Assembly: GCA_002421005.1 (NCBI GenBank)
Contig: DIJC01000010.1
Location: forward strand, 1-64,000
Direction of reading: 5' to 3'
From: Enterobacteriaceae bacterium UBA5654
GTDB lineage: Bacteria > Pseudomonadota > Gammaproteobacteria > Enterobacterales > Enterobacteriaceae
Length of the DNA stretch: 64,000 nt
The notes under the pieces were generated by a model, which was not told the DNA's origin, did no database searches, and saw nothing but the letters and a program-made list of their open reading frames with translations. Shown piece by piece: positions 46,012 to 55,622 of the stretch. A program made the position numbers and the translations under genes. Position 1 is the first letter of the stretch, and every line of letters begins with the position of its first letter.

Positions 46012-46950
46012 ATGAAAGTTGCAGTCCTCGGCGCTGCGGGCGGTATCGGCCAGGCGCTTGCCCTACTACTAAAAACCCAACTGCCTTCAGGTTCAGAACT
46101 CTCTCTGTACGACATCGCGCCAGTCACGCCCGGCGTAGCCGTCGATCTTAGCCATATCCCGACTGACGTTAAAATCAAAGGTTTTTCCGGTGAAGACGCC
46201 ACTCCGGCGCTGGAAGGGGCTGACGTCGTGCTGATCTCCGCAGGCGTAGCGCGTAAGCCGGGAATGGATCGCTCCGATCTGTTCAACGTTAACGCGGGCA
46301 TCGTGAAAAATCTGGTGCTGCAAATTACCAAAGCCTGCCCGAAAGCCTGCATTGGCATCATCACTAACCCGGTGAACACCACCGTGGCAATTGCGGCTGA
46401 AGTGCTGAAAAAAGCGGGCGTCTATGACAAGAACAAACTGTTTGGCGTGACCACGCTGGATATTATCCGCTCCAACACCTTTGTTGCGGAACTGAAAGGC
46501 AAAAAGCCGACGGATGTCGAAGTGCCGGTCATTGGCGGTCACTCTGGCGTCACCATTCTGCCGCTGCTGTCGCAGATCCCTGGCGTGAGCTTCTCCAGCC
46601 AGGAAGTCGCCGATCTCACCAAACGTATTCAGAATGCGGGTACGGAAGTGGTGGAAGCGAAAGCCGGTGGCGGGTCTGCCACGCTCTCTATGGGCCAGGC
46701 GGCGGCACGCTTTGGTCTGTCGCTGGTACGTGCGTTGCAGGGCGAGCAGGGCGTTGTTGAGTGTGCCTATGTTGAAGGCGACGGTCAGCACGCGCGCTTC
46801 TTCTCGCAGCCGCTGCTGCTGGGCAAAAACGGCATTGAAGAACGTAAATCTTACGGCACGCTGAGCGCATTTGAGCAGCAGGCGCTGGAAGGTATGCTGG
46901 AGACGCTGAAAAAAGATATCCAGCTTGGCGAAGAGTTTGTGAATAAATAA
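46012..46950 (+). CDS. mdh: Malate dehydrogenase
   Basis: This is a 312-residue NAD-dependent enzyme of the TCA cycle (malate to oxaloacetate). The nucleotide motif GAAGGIGQA is at residues 7-15, substrate arginines lie in VARKPGMDR and the catalytic His is at 177 (IGGHSGVTI). The start at 46012 follows AAGGAG and matches E. coli; the frame is open upstream to 45877 but without similarity. Confidence 0.99.
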   Translation: MKVAVLGAAGGIGQALALLLKTQLPSGSELSLYDIAPVTPGVAVDLSHIPTDVKIKGFSGEDATPALEGADVVLISAGVARKPGMDRSDLFNVNAGIVKNLVLQITKACPKACIGIITNPVNTTVAIAAEVLKKAGVYDKNKLFGVTTLDIIRSNTFVAELKGKKPTDVEVPVIGGHSGVTILPLLSQIPGVSFSSQEVADLTKRIQNAGTEVVEAKAGGGSATLSMGQAAARFGLSLVRALQGEQGVVECAYVEGDGQHARFFSQPLLLGKNGIEERKSYGTLSAFEQQALEGMLETLKKDIQLGEEFVNK

Positions 46951-46955
46951 GCATC

Positions 46956-46989
46956 ACTGGCCCGGCGGCACCCTGCCTGCCGGGCCAGT
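46956..46989. terminator. Terminator between mdh and degS
   Basis: A perfect 11-bp stem ACTGGCCCGGC/GCCGGGCCAGT with a 12-base loop that is partly self-complementary. It lies between the convergent mdh and degS genes and can serve both. Confidence 0.8.
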
Positions 46990-47007
46990 TATCGTGTTAC
47001 CTGCGTG

Positions 47008-48078
47008 CTAGTTCCCCGCCGCCGGGTACTCCTGAATAGTGACATCCAGCTTCAGCTTTTTATCCTCACGCATGACTTCCACCGGAATGACCGACCCCGG
47101 ACGAATCTCCGCCACCTGATCCATCGTCTCCAGCGCGGAAACGGCAGGTTTGTTATTGACCGATACGATCACGTCGTTTACCTGAATGCCCGCGTCTGCC
47201 GCCGGGCCGCCCGGTGACACTTCATTGACCACAATCCCCTGAATTTGATCGATGCCGCCACCCTGCGCGTGCAGCGGCGCAATTTCACGTCCGCCAATAC
47301 CGATATAGCCACGGATCACCCGGCCATCGCGGATCAGCTTATCCATAATTTTGGTCGCCAGCTGGAAGGGAATAGCGAAACCAATGCCTTCCGGCGTCTC
47401 GCCATCGTTGCTTTTATCAAAGGACAGCGTGTTGATGCCCATCAGTTCGCCAAGCGAGTTGATCAGCGCGCCGCCGGAGTTGCCGTGATTAATGGAAGCA
47501 TCGGTTTGCAGGAAGTTTTGCCGCCCGGACGGGTTGAGGCCGATACGCCCGGTAGCGCTGATAATCCCCTGAGTGATGGTCTGACCGAGGTTATACGGGT
47601 TGCCAATCGCCAGTACGACGTCGCCAATATGCGGGATGCGCTTGCGGTTAATCGGAATGACCGGCAGGCCGCCGGTGGCGGTGATTTTGAGTACCGCCAG
47701 ATCGGTCAGACTGTCCGAACCGACCAGCAACGCTTCAAAAACGCGCCCGTCCTGGAGCGCCACGATAATCTGGTCCGCATCATTAATGACGTGTTTGTTG
47801 GTCACGATATAACCGCGTTCATCCATAATCACCCCGGAGCCGAGCGTGCGGATTTCAAGCTGATTATGGCTGGAACTGTTCAGCCCACGGTTATAGACGT
47901 TGACTACCGCAGGCGCAGCGCGGCGCACCGCCTGATTGTAGCTGACCGGTGATTCATCGGTGCTGTCATAGCGCGGCGTGGTCGGGTTATTCCACTGGCG
48001 TAATGAGGGCATGACCGCCAGTAAAAGGCCGCCGACAATTAAGCCAATAGCTATTGAACGTAAAAGCTTCGCGAGCAT
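47008..48078 (-). CDS. degS: Site-1 protease DegS of the sigma-E pathway
   Basis: This 356-residue inner-membrane-anchored serine protease is activated by unfolded porin C-termini and cuts the anti-sigma factor RseA. One N-terminal helix (IAIGLIVGGLLLAVM), a protease domain with His96, Asp126 and Ser201 (NHGNSGGAL) and a single PDZ domain are present. The start at 48078 (MLAKLLRS) is chosen over 48120, as it fits the family. It lies about 90 bp after degQ. Confidence 0.97.
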   Translation of the reverse strand: MLAKLLRSIAIGLIVGGLLLAVMPSLRQWNNPTTPRYDSTDESPVSYNQAVRRAAPAVVNVYNRGLNSSSHNQLEIRTLGSGVIMDERGYIVTNKHVINDADQIIVALQDGRVFEALLVGSDSLTDLAVLKITATGGLPVIPINRKRIPHIGDVVLAIGNPYNLGQTITQGIISATGRIGLNPSGRQNFLQTDASINHGNSGGALINSLGELMGINTLSFDKSNDGETPEGIGFAIPFQLATKIMDKLIRDGRVIRGYIGIGGREIAPLHAQGGGIDQIQGIVVNEVSPGGPAADAGIQVNDVIVSVNNKPAVSALETMDQVAEIRPGSVIPVEVMREDKKLKLDVTIQEYPAAGN

Positions 48079-48167
48079 GATGCTGATATCATTGATAAGT
48101 AGGCCGCCGCAGCATACCACGACTTATCCGGACATCACACGCGGGCGATGTCCGGAATCATCGACAA

Positions 48168-49538
48168 TTAGCGCACGAGCAGATAGATGCTCTCATTACC
48201 GCGCACAATATTAAGCGCAATGATGGACGGTTTGGCTTCCAGCGCCTTACGCATCTCGGCAATAGAATGAATGCGCGTGCGGTTGATGCCGGTGATCACA
48301 TCGCCTTTATGCAACCCGGCCTGGGCGGCAGCGCTGTCTTTCTCGACTTCATCCACGGCGATGCCTTTGGTGCCGTCTTTCAACTGGCCGTCGCTCAGTT
48401 TCGCGCCCTGTAGTGCGGGTGCGATCATATCCGCGCTGGCCGAAGAGGAGCTACTCTTATCCAGCGTCACTTCCACTTCCTGCGGTTTGCCATCGCGCAG
48501 CAGGCCAAGTTTCACTTTGCTGCCCGGTTCGGTGGTGGCGATACGCGAGCGCAGTTCAGCAAAGCTGTTGAGCGGTTTCCCGTTCAGGCTGACAATCACA
48601 TCACCGGACTTGATCCCCGCCTTCGCCGAGCCGGAATTGCGCAGCACTTCGCTGACGAACGCGCCGCGCGTCACGTTCAGGTTAAAGGCTTTGGCGATAT
48701 CAGAGTTCATCTCCATGCCTTTAATCCCCAACAGACCACGTTTGATCTCGCCGAACTGAATCAGCTGCTGCGAGAGCGTGCGTGCCATATTGCTGGGGAT
48801 GGCGAAACCGATACCCACGCTGCCGCCGCCCGGCGCGAGAATGGCGGTGTTAATGCCGATCAGCTCACCGTTGAGGTTCAGCAGCGCGCCGCCGGAGTTA
48901 CCCCGGTTAATGGACGCATCGGTCTGAATAAAGTTTTCCAGCCCTTCGAGATTCAGGCCGCTGCGCCCCAGCGCAGAAACGATGCCGGAAGTTGCCGTTT
49001 GCCCAAGCCCGAACGGATTGCCGACCGCGACGGCAAAATCGCCAACGCGAATTTTATCGGAATCAGCAATGGCGATTTGCGTCAGGTTGGTGGCGTTTTG
49101 CAGTTGCAGCAGGGCGATATCGCTTTGATCGTCGCTGCCGATCAGTTTGGCGTCAAACTCGCGACCATCATTAAGCTGCACGCTAATCTTCTGCGCCTGA
49201 TTAATCACATGATTGTTGGTGAGCACATAGCCTTTTGCCGCATCGATAATCACGCCGGACCCCAGCCCTTCAAACGGCTGCGCCTGTTGATCGGGGGCGA
49301 TATCGCCGAAGAACTTCTTCAACTCTTCAGGCACTTTCGCGCCCTGCTGCACCGCAGTGCCTTCTACCTGCACGCTCACCACCGCAGGCAGGACTTTTTC
49401 CAGCATGGGCGCGAGGCTTGGAATGGCTGCCTGACCCGGAACCTGTGACGGCAGCGCCGCCGCAGCCGTAAACGGTGCCGAGAGAGATAACCCGACACTC
49501 AACGCTAACGCACTTAACAGCAGTTTTTGTTTATTCAT
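48168..49538 (-). CDS. degQ: Periplasmic serine endoprotease DegQ
   Basis: This is a 456-residue HtrA-family protease and chaperone. A signal peptide (to about AAAA at 28), the catalytic triad His110, Asp140 and Ser215 (NRGNSGGAL) and two PDZ domains are seen. It assembles into cage-like oligomers and degrades misfolded envelope proteins. It is upstream of degS, as in E. coli. The shorter loop LA region and the neighbourhood separate it from DegP. Confidence 0.97.
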   Translation of the reverse strand: MNKQKLLLSALALSVGLSLSAPFTAAAALPSQVPGQAAIPSLAPMLEKVLPAVVSVQVEGTAVQQGAKVPEELKKFFGDIAPDQQAQPFEGLGSGVIIDAAKGYVLTNNHVINQAQKISVQLNDGREFDAKLIGSDDQSDIALLQLQNATNLTQIAIADSDKIRVGDFAVAVGNPFGLGQTATSGIVSALGRSGLNLEGLENFIQTDASINRGNSGGALLNLNGELIGINTAILAPGGGSVGIGFAIPSNMARTLSQQLIQFGEIKRGLLGIKGMEMNSDIAKAFNLNVTRGAFVSEVLRNSGSAKAGIKSGDVIVSLNGKPLNSFAELRSRIATTEPGSKVKLGLLRDGKPQEVEVTLDKSSSSSASADMIAPALQGAKLSDGQLKDGTKGIAVDEVEKDSAAAQAGLHKGDVITGINRTRIHSIAEMRKALEAKPSIIALNIVRGNESIYLLVR

Positions 49539-49703
49539 CGATGCTGGCTCTCATATCCTGGAGTGAAAAAAGATCTTCGCAAAACAGAGTGATGTTATTG
49601 AAAATTGGATCGGGTCACAATGCGATAATGATTAAATAATAGCTGGATTAAGCGAAGATGAGGCGGGCGCAGCGCGTGCGCCCGAAAACAGAGAAAAAGA
49701 AGA

Positions 49704-50102
49704 TTAATCGCGTTTTACGCCGTTACGCAGCAGGCCGGATGCGCCTTCTGAATAGTCGCGCGGCATCTGTACCGGCGCCTGATCGTTATTCGCTTCAGAT
49801 TCTGCCAGACGGTTGCGGAACGGATTATTCTCGGCGGACATTTCCGGCAGCAGGCTGCTGGAACTCTTCGCCATATGCTGATAAAGCTGGCGATAATCAT
49901 GCGCCATGTTATCCAGCAGCTCGGCGCTGTGAGCAAAGTGGCTGACCAGCTCTTCGCGGTACTCTTCCAGCTCTGCTTTATTCTTTTCAAGTTCGTACTG
50001 CAAAGCCTGTTGTTGGCGTAATTTCCGATTACCAAAACGCATGGCAACGGCACCGATGATGATGCCGACAACTAAACCAATTAGCGCATATTCCCAGGTC
50101 AT
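49704..50102 (-). CDS. zapG: Cell-division/envelope protein ZapG (YhcB)
   Basis: This 132-residue protein has one N-terminal transmembrane helix (YALIGLVVGIIIGAVAM) and a long coiled coil (about residues 28-75), with a disordered polar tail. In E. coli it links Z-ring function with lateral wall and envelope synthesis. The size equals the E. coli protein. It is divergent from zapE. Confidence 0.95.
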   Translation of the reverse strand: MTWEYALIGLVVGIIIGAVAMRFGNRKLRQQQALQYELEKNKAELEEYREELVSHFAHSAELLDNMAHDYRQLYQHMAKSSSSLLPEMSAENNPFRNRLAESEANNDQAPVQMPRDYSEGASGLLRNGVKRD

Positions 50103-50293
50103 GTACCTCTCCCGTTGTTTTGTGATTCCGTAGGGTGTTAGCGGCGAGGCTCCTTGCCCGTGCCCGATTATGCCACTATAACCGCTAATTCCTCATAAGT
50201 GGAATCCCGGCCGCACATCGCGTAGTGTAGAACGGCCTTTTTTTCGCCAACCGTGAACAGTGGCACACCGATTTCAAGGAATAATAATAAGCC

Positions 50294-51418
50294 ATGCAAA
50301 GCACTTCTCCCACATCGCGTTATCAGCAGGCTCTCCGCGAGGGCACGCACCAGCCGGACGACGTACAGCGTGAGGCGGTCAGCCGACTGGATATCATTTA
50401 TCAGCAACTCATCGCTCAGCCTGCGCCCGCAACCCGGAGCGGTGGAATTTTCTCAAAAATCGGCAAACTGCTCGGTAAGCCGGAAACCGTAGTCAATTCC
50501 CCGGCGCGCGGCCTTTATATGTGGGGCGGCGTGGGGCGCGGCAAAACCTGGCTGATGGATCTCTTCTACCAAAGCCTGCCGGGCGCGCGTAAGCAGCGTC
50601 TGCATTTTCACCGCTTTATGCTGCGGGTGCATGAAGAGCTGACGGCGCTTCAGGGCGAAAGCGATCCGCTGGAGATTGTCGCCGACCGCTTTAAAGCCGA
50701 AACCGACGTGCTGTGCTTTGATGAATTTTTTGTGTCGGATATTACCGATGCAATGCTGCTCGGCGGGTTAATGAAAGCGCTGTTTGCGCGCGGCATTACC
50801 CTGGTCGCTACCTCTAACATTCCACCGGACGATCTGTACCGTAACGGATTACAGCGCACGCGCTTTTTGCCTGCCATTGAGGCGATTAAAGAACACTGCG
50901 ACATTATGAACGTGGATGCGGGCATTGATTATCGTCTGCGCACGCTCACCCAGGCGCACCTGTGGCTGTCGCCGCTTAATGCTGAAACCCGTGCGCAGAT
51001 GGACCAACTCTGGCTGGCGCTGGCGGGTGCGAAACGCATTCACGCCCCCGAACTGGAAATCAACCATCGTCCGTTCCCGACGCTGGGTGTGGAGAACCAG
51101 ACCCTGGCGGTTTCCTTTACGACGTTATGCGTGGACGCGCGTAGTCAGCATGACTACATCGCCCTCTCAAGGCTATTCCACACGGTGCTGCTGTTTGATG
51201 TGCCGGTGATGACCCCGCTGAAGGAAAACGAAGCACGGCGTTTTATCGCGCTGGTGGATGAGTTCTACGAACGCCATGTCAAGCTGGTGGTCAGCGCCGA
51301 ACGTCCGCTGGAGGAAATTTACCAGGGCACCGGGCTACAGTTCGAGTTCCGCCGCTGCCTGTCGCGGTTGCAGGAGATGCAGAGCGAAGAGTACCTGCGG
51401 CTGGAACATATGCCGTGA
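50294..51418 (+). CDS. zapE: Cell-division ATPase ZapE (AFG1 family)
   Basis: This is a 374-residue P-loop ATPase that modulates Z-ring stability at late division and under heat or low oxygen in E. coli. Walker A GGVGRGKT is at residues 78-85 and Walker B is VLCFDEFF. It is AFG1-like throughout and its length is one residue less than E. coli. Confidence 0.95.
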   Translation: MQSTSPTSRYQQALREGTHQPDDVQREAVSRLDIIYQQLIAQPAPATRSGGIFSKIGKLLGKPETVVNSPARGLYMWGGVGRGKTWLMDLFYQSLPGARKQRLHFHRFMLRVHEELTALQGESDPLEIVADRFKAETDVLCFDEFFVSDITDAMLLGGLMKALFARGITLVATSNIPPDDLYRNGLQRTRFLPAIEAIKEHCDIMNVDAGIDYRLRTLTQAHLWLSPLNAETRAQMDQLWLALAGAKRIHAPELEINHRPFPTLGVENQTLAVSFTTLCVDARSQHDYIALSRLFHTVLLFDVPVMTPLKENEARRFIALVDEFYERHVKLVVSAERPLEEIYQGTGLQFEFRRCLSRLQEMQSEEYLRLEHMP

Positions 51419-51468
51419 ATTCGCGTGGCAAATCACAAAAAGGGGTCGATCTTTGACCCTGACTTCTC

Positions 51469-51639
51469 TATAATCCTGCGACCCCACGTTACAACGAAGT
51501 TTTTTTCCCAAAACTTTGTGTGCCGGTTTAAACATATCCGAGGGGGTAGGTTTACTGGACAATGTCGTGTGAGCCTCATGTGTTTTGAAGCGTTTGGGTG
51601 TTCACCAACGTGTAACTAATTTATTTGGGTAAGCTTTTA
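51469..51639 (+). promoter_or_regulatory. rplM-rpsI promoter and mRNA leader
   Basis: A consensus -10 TATAAT is at 51469-51474, with no good -35 at 17 bp. About 160 bases of leader then precede rplM. In E. coli L13 represses its own operon by binding this leader; conservation of that control here is inferred from position only. Confidence 0.55.
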
Positions 51640-52068
51640 ATGAAAACTTTTACAGCTAAACCAGAAACCGTAAAACGCGACTGGTATGTTGTTGACGCGA
51701 CCGGTAAAACTCTGGGCCGTCTGGCTTCCGAACTGGCGCTTCGTCTGCGCGGTAAGCACAAAGCGGAATACACTCCGCACGTTGATACCGGTGATTACAT
51801 CATCGTTCTGAACGCTGATAAAGTTGCTGTAACCGGCAACAAGCGTACTGACAAAGTGTACTATCACCACACTGGCTTCATCGGTGGTATCAAACAAGCG
51901 ACCTTTGAAGAGATGATTGCTCGCCGTCCTGAGCGTGTGATTGAGATCGCGGTTAAAGGCATGTTGCCAAAAGGCCCACTGGGTCGTGCTATGTTCCGTA
52001 AACTGAAAGTTTACGCAGGTAACGAGCACAACCACGCGGCACAGCAACCGCAAGTTCTTGACATCTAA
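51640..52068 (+). CDS. rplM: 50S ribosomal protein L13
   Basis: This is a 142-residue early-assembly protein of the large subunit. The start at 51640 gives MKTFTAKPETVKRDWYVVDA, identical in form to E. coli; a frame open to 51625 adds five residues. The VKGMLPKGPLGR signature is present near residue 110. It is followed 15 bp later by rpsI. Confidence 0.99.
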   Translation: MKTFTAKPETVKRDWYVVDATGKTLGRLASELALRLRGKHKAEYTPHVDTGDYIIVLNADKVAVTGNKRTDKVYYHHTGFIGGIKQATFEEMIARRPERVIEIAVKGMLPKGPLGRAMFRKLKVYAGNEHNHAAQQPQVLDI

Positions 52069-52083
52069 TCGGGATTATAGGCA

Positions 52084-52476
52084 ATGGCTGAAAATCAATA
52101 CTACGGCACTGGTCGCCGCAAAAGCTCCGCAGCTCGCGTGTTCATCAAACCGGGCAACGGCAAAATCGTTATCAACCAACGTTCTCTGGAACAGTACTTC
52201 GGTCGTGAAACTGCCCGCATGGTAGTTCGTCAGCCGCTGGAACTGGTCGACATGGTTGAGAAACTGGATCTGTACATCACCGTTAAAGGTGGTGGTATCT
52301 CTGGTCAGGCTGGTGCGATCCGTCACGGTATCACCCGCGCTCTGATGGAGTACGACGAGTCCCTGCGTGGCGAACTGCGTAAAGCAGGCTTCGTTACCCG
52401 TGATGCTCGTCAGGTTGAACGTAAGAAAGTCGGCCTGCGTAAAGCACGTCGTCGTCCGCAGTTCTCCAAACGTTAA
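52084..52476 (+). CDS. rpsI: 30S ribosomal protein S9
   Basis: This 130-residue protein has a C-terminal Lys/Arg tail ending RRRPQFSKR, which reaches the P-site tRNA. The [14 protein letters not shown] signature is present. It is the second gene of the rplM operon. Confidence 0.99.
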
Positions 52477-52510
52477 TTGGTTTCTGCTCCGGCAGAATAC
52501 AATTTGCGAA

Positions 52511-52535
52511 AAAACCCGCTCCGGCGGGTTTTTTT
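52511..52535 (+). terminator. Terminator of rplM-rpsI
   Basis: A 7-bp stem AACCCGC/GCGGGTT with loop TCCG and a run of T, 34 bp after rpsI. Confidence 0.93.
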
Positions 52536-52791
52536 ATGGATAAATATTAATTTTATCCACAGTAAACGCCGCTTTGCCCCCGCTTTTTCCGCATTTCCGG
52601 AATCCCCTCACCACAAACCTCGCAAAATCTGGTAAACTATCATCCAATTTTCTGCCCAAATACCGGGGATTGTTCATTTTTTGTTTACTTACTGAACAGG
52701 AATGTCGTTCAACGGAAATGAGGCGTAAACATCTGGCTGGCCACGGTGTGGCTGGCAGCAGTAAAAATTCTGAATATACCTGGAGGTTGCC
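52536..52791 (+). promoter_or_regulatory. sspA upstream region
   Basis: This part of the 315-bp gap between rpsI and sspA holds no gene. A possible extended -10 (TGGTAAACT, 52631-52639) lies about 155 bp before sspA. The ribosome site GGAGG precedes the ATG at 52792 by 6 bases. Confidence 0.4.
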
Positions 52792-53430
52792 ATGGCTGTC
52801 GCTGCCAACAAACGTTCGGTAATGACGCTGTTTTCTGGTCCTACTGACATCTATAGCCATCAGGTCCGCATTGTGCTGGCTGAAAAGGGTGTTAGCTTTG
52901 AAATAGAGCATGTGGAGAAGGATAACCCGCCTCAGGATCTGATTGACCTCAACCCGAATCAGAGCGTGCCGACGCTGGTAGATCGTGAGCTGACCCTGTG
53001 GGAATCCCGCATCATCATGGAATATCTTGATGAGCGTTTTCCGCACCCGCCACTGATGCCGGTTTATCCGGTTGCACGTGGTGAAAGCCGTCTTTACATG
53101 CAGCGCATTGAAAAAGACTGGTACACGCTGATGAACGTGATCATGAGCGGTTCATCTTCCGAGGCTGATGCCGCGCGTAAACAGCTGCGCGAAGAATTGC
53201 AGGCCATTGCGCCGGTATTTGGTCAGAAACCTTACTTCCTGAGCGATGAGTTCAGCCTGGTAGACTGCTACCTGGCACCGCTGCTGTGGCGTCTGCCGCT
53301 GTTAGGCATTGAGTTCAGCGGCGCAGGTGCCAAAGAGCTGAAAGGTTACATGACTCGCGTTTTCGAGCGTGATTCCTTCCTCGCTTCTTTAACTGAAGCC
53401 GAGCGTGAAATTCGTCTTGGCCGGGGCTAA
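52792..53430 (+). CDS. sspA: Stringent starvation protein A
   Basis: This is a 212-residue GST-fold protein that binds RNA polymerase with sigma-70 and, in E. coli, lowers H-NS levels and supports acid survival and phage P1 late transcription. The N-terminal thioredoxin-like half includes QSVPTLVDRELTLWES. It is nearly identical to E. coli over its whole length. It heads sspAB with a 5-bp gap. Confidence 0.98.
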   Translation: MAVAANKRSVMTLFSGPTDIYSHQVRIVLAEKGVSFEIEHVEKDNPPQDLIDLNPNQSVPTLVDRELTLWESRIIMEYLDERFPHPPLMPVYPVARGESRLYMQRIEKDWYTLMNVIMSGSSSEADAARKQLREELQAIAPVFGQKPYFLSDEFSLVDCYLAPLLWRLPLLGIEFSGAGAKELKGYMTRVFERDSFLASLTEAEREIRLGRG

Positions 53431-53435
53431 TTCGC

Positions 53436-53933
53436 ATGGATTTGTCACAACTAACCCCACGCCGTCCGTATCTGCTGCGCGCATTCTATGAATGGCTGCT
53501 GGACAACCAGCTCACGCCGCACCTGGTTGTGGATGTGACGTTGCCCGGCGTGCATGTTCCGATGGAATACGCGCGCGATGGACAGATCGTGTTAAACATC
53601 GCACCGCGTGCGGTGGGTAATCTGGAGCTGGCCAACGACGAAGTGCGTTTCAACGCGCGCTTTGGCGGTGTCCCTCGCCAGGTTTCCGTCCCGCTGGCGG
53701 CCGTGCTGGCCGTTTATGCCCGTGAAAACGGCGCAGGCACCATGTTTGAGCCTGAAGCCGCTTACGATGAAGACGTTGCCAGCCTGAACGATGACATCGG
53801 TACGGATACAGAAAACGAGACGGTGATGTCGGTGATCGACGGTGACAAGCCCGATCACCAGGACGACAACAATCCCGATGACGATCCGCCGCCGCCGCGT
53901 GGTGGGCGTCCCGCACTCCGCGTAGTGAAATAA
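53436..53933 (+). CDS. sspB: ClpXP adaptor SspB
   Basis: This 165-residue adaptor delivers ssrA-tagged peptides to ClpXP. A folded N-terminal tag-binding domain (to about residue 110) is followed by an acidic disordered linker (DKPDHQDDNNPDDD) and the C-terminal ClpX-binding motif (RGGRPALRVVK). It is cotranscribed with sspA. A short hairpin (53947-53971, CTTCTCTC/GAGAGAAG) follows without a clear T tract. Confidence 0.98.
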   Translation: MDLSQLTPRRPYLLRAFYEWLLDNQLTPHLVVDVTLPGVHVPMEYARDGQIVLNIAPRAVGNLELANDEVRFNARFGGVPRQVSVPLAAVLAVYARENGAGTMFEPEAAYDEDVASLNDDIGTDTENETVMSVIDGDKPDHQDDNNPDDDPPPPRGGRPALRVVK

Positions 53934-54150
53934 TATAGCCTCACGACTTCTCTCTCTTTACGGGAGAGAAGTTCATCCAGCCTTTGTTTACCGTCCCTTT
54001 CCCACGCAGAATTTCGCCGATCTTACCGGTCACGTTGTGATGTCTTCAGCCGCTACGTATACAACAGCTGTACGCCAGCAGGCGTGAGGGAATCATACAG
54101 GTATTTTCATCATCAGGACAGGCGCGGTGCTTTCCCGCAGAGGCAGAGTT

Positions 54151-54178
54151 TCCGGCTCCCTGAGGGCAGGGAGCCGGA
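54151..54178 (-). terminator. Hairpin after gltD
   Basis: A perfect 12-bp stem TCCGGCTCCCTG/CAGGGAGCCGGA with a 4-base loop lies 14 bp beyond the gltD stop. The minus-strand tail lacks a good T run, so it may stabilise the 3' end rather than terminate alone. Confidence 0.6.
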
Positions 54179-54192
54179 TAGGGCGTTTTTAA

Positions 54193-55611
54193 TCAGACTT
54201 CCATAAAGTTCAAAATGCCGTCCGCTGCTTTACGGCCTTCGGCAATCGCCGTCACCACCAGATCCGAACCGCGCACGATGTCACCACCGGCGAAGATTTT
54301 CGGGTTGCTGGTCTGGAAAGCGTTATCGCTGCCTTCCGGGGCAATAATGCGGCCCTGTGAATCCAGCTCAACGCTGTGTTGCGCCAGCCATTCCATGCTG
54401 TGCGGGCGGAAACCAAACGCCATGACCACGGCATCAGCGGGAACGACATGTTCAGAGCCTGCAACGATCTCCGCGCGACGGCGGCCTTTGGCGTCCGGTG
54501 CGCCCATTTCGGTACGCGCCATTTTTACGCCGCAGACTTTACCGTTGGCATTCACTTCCACACCCAGCGGCTGGACGTTGAACTGAAACTCTACGCCTTC
54601 TTCACGCGCATTTTTCACTTCGCGGCGGGAGCCGGGCATGTTCTCTTCGTCGCGGCGGTAGGCACAGGTGACGTGCGTTGCGCCCTGGCGAATCGAGGTG
54701 CGCACGCAGTCCATCGCGGTATCGCCACCGCCGAGCACCACCACGCGTTTACCTTCCATGCTGACATACGGCGCGTCGGGCGTGTCGCCAAAGCCCATAA
54801 TCTGCTTCGTGTTGGCAATGAGGAACGGCAGGGCGTCAAACACGCCGTCAGCGTCTTCATTTTCCAGCCCGCCACGCATTGACTGATAGGTCCCGACGCC
54901 GAGGAACACCGCGTCGTAGTCCTGCAACAGCGCATCAAGCTGCACGTCGCGGCCTACTTCGGTGTTCAGCTGAAACTCGATACCCATGCCGGTGAAAATC
55001 TCCCGGCGGCGGGTCATCACCTCTTTTTCCAGCTTGAAGGCCGGAATGCCGAAGGTCAGCAGGCCGCCGATTTCCGGGTGACGGTCGAACACCACCGCCT
55101 TCACGCCGTTGCGGGTCAGCACGTCGGCACATGCCAGCCCGGCAGGGCCAGCGCCGATAATGGCGACTTTTTTCCCGGTTTGCTTCACGCCGGTGAGGTC
55201 AGGACGCCAGCCCATCTCAAAGGCTTTATCGTTGATATAGCGCTCGATATTACCGATAGTCACCGCGCCGAACTCGTCGTTCAGCGTGCATGACCCTTCG
55301 CACAGGCGATCCTGCGGGCAGACGCGCCCGCACACTTCCGGCAGGGTGTTAGTCTGATGCGACAGTTCTGCCGCTTCAAAAATACGCCCCTCGTTCGCCA
55401 GCTTCAGCCAGTTCGGGATGTAGTTATGGACCGGACATTTCCACTCGCAGTACGGATTGCCACAGGAGAGACAGCGGTCCGCCTGCGCTTTCGCCTGGCC
55501 TTCAGAAAACGGTTCGTAGATTTCTACAAACTCGATTTTGCGGATCTTCAGCGCCTTTTTCGGCGGATCCACGCGCTGTAAGTCGATAAATTGGTATACG
55601 TTCTGACTCAT
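54193..55611 (-). CDS. gltD: Glutamate synthase small subunit GltD
   Basis: This is a 472-residue FAD/NADPH subunit that passes electrons to GltB for glutamate formation from 2-oxoglutarate and glutamine. N-terminal Cys clusters (DRCLSCGNPYCEWKCP and CGRVCPQDRLCEGSC) hold 4Fe-4S centres. FAD and NADPH motifs are IIGAGPAGLACAD and VVLGGGDTAMDC. It follows gltB by 11 bp. No gltF-like gene follows. Confidence 0.98.
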   Translation of the reverse strand: MSQNVYQFIDLQRVDPPKKALKIRKIEFVEIYEPFSEGQAKAQADRCLSCGNPYCEWKCPVHNYIPNWLKLANEGRIFEAAELSHQTNTLPEVCGRVCPQDRLCEGSCTLNDEFGAVTIGNIERYINDKAFEMGWRPDLTGVKQTGKKVAIIGAGPAGLACADVLTRNGVKAVVFDRHPEIGGLLTFGIPAFKLEKEVMTRRREIFTGMGIEFQLNTEVGRDVQLDALLQDYDAVFLGVGTYQSMRGGLENEDADGVFDALPFLIANTKQIMGFGDTPDAPYVSMEGKRVVVLGGGDTAMDCVRTSIRQGATHVTCAYRRDEENMPGSRREVKNAREEGVEFQFNVQPLGVEVNANGKVCGVKMARTEMGAPDAKGRRRAEIVAGSEHVVPADAVVMAFGFRPHSMEWLAQHSVELDSQGRIIAPEGSDNAFQTSNPKIFAGGDIVRGSDLVVTAIAEGRKAADGILNFMEV

Positions 55612-55622
55612 GCTTTTACCCC

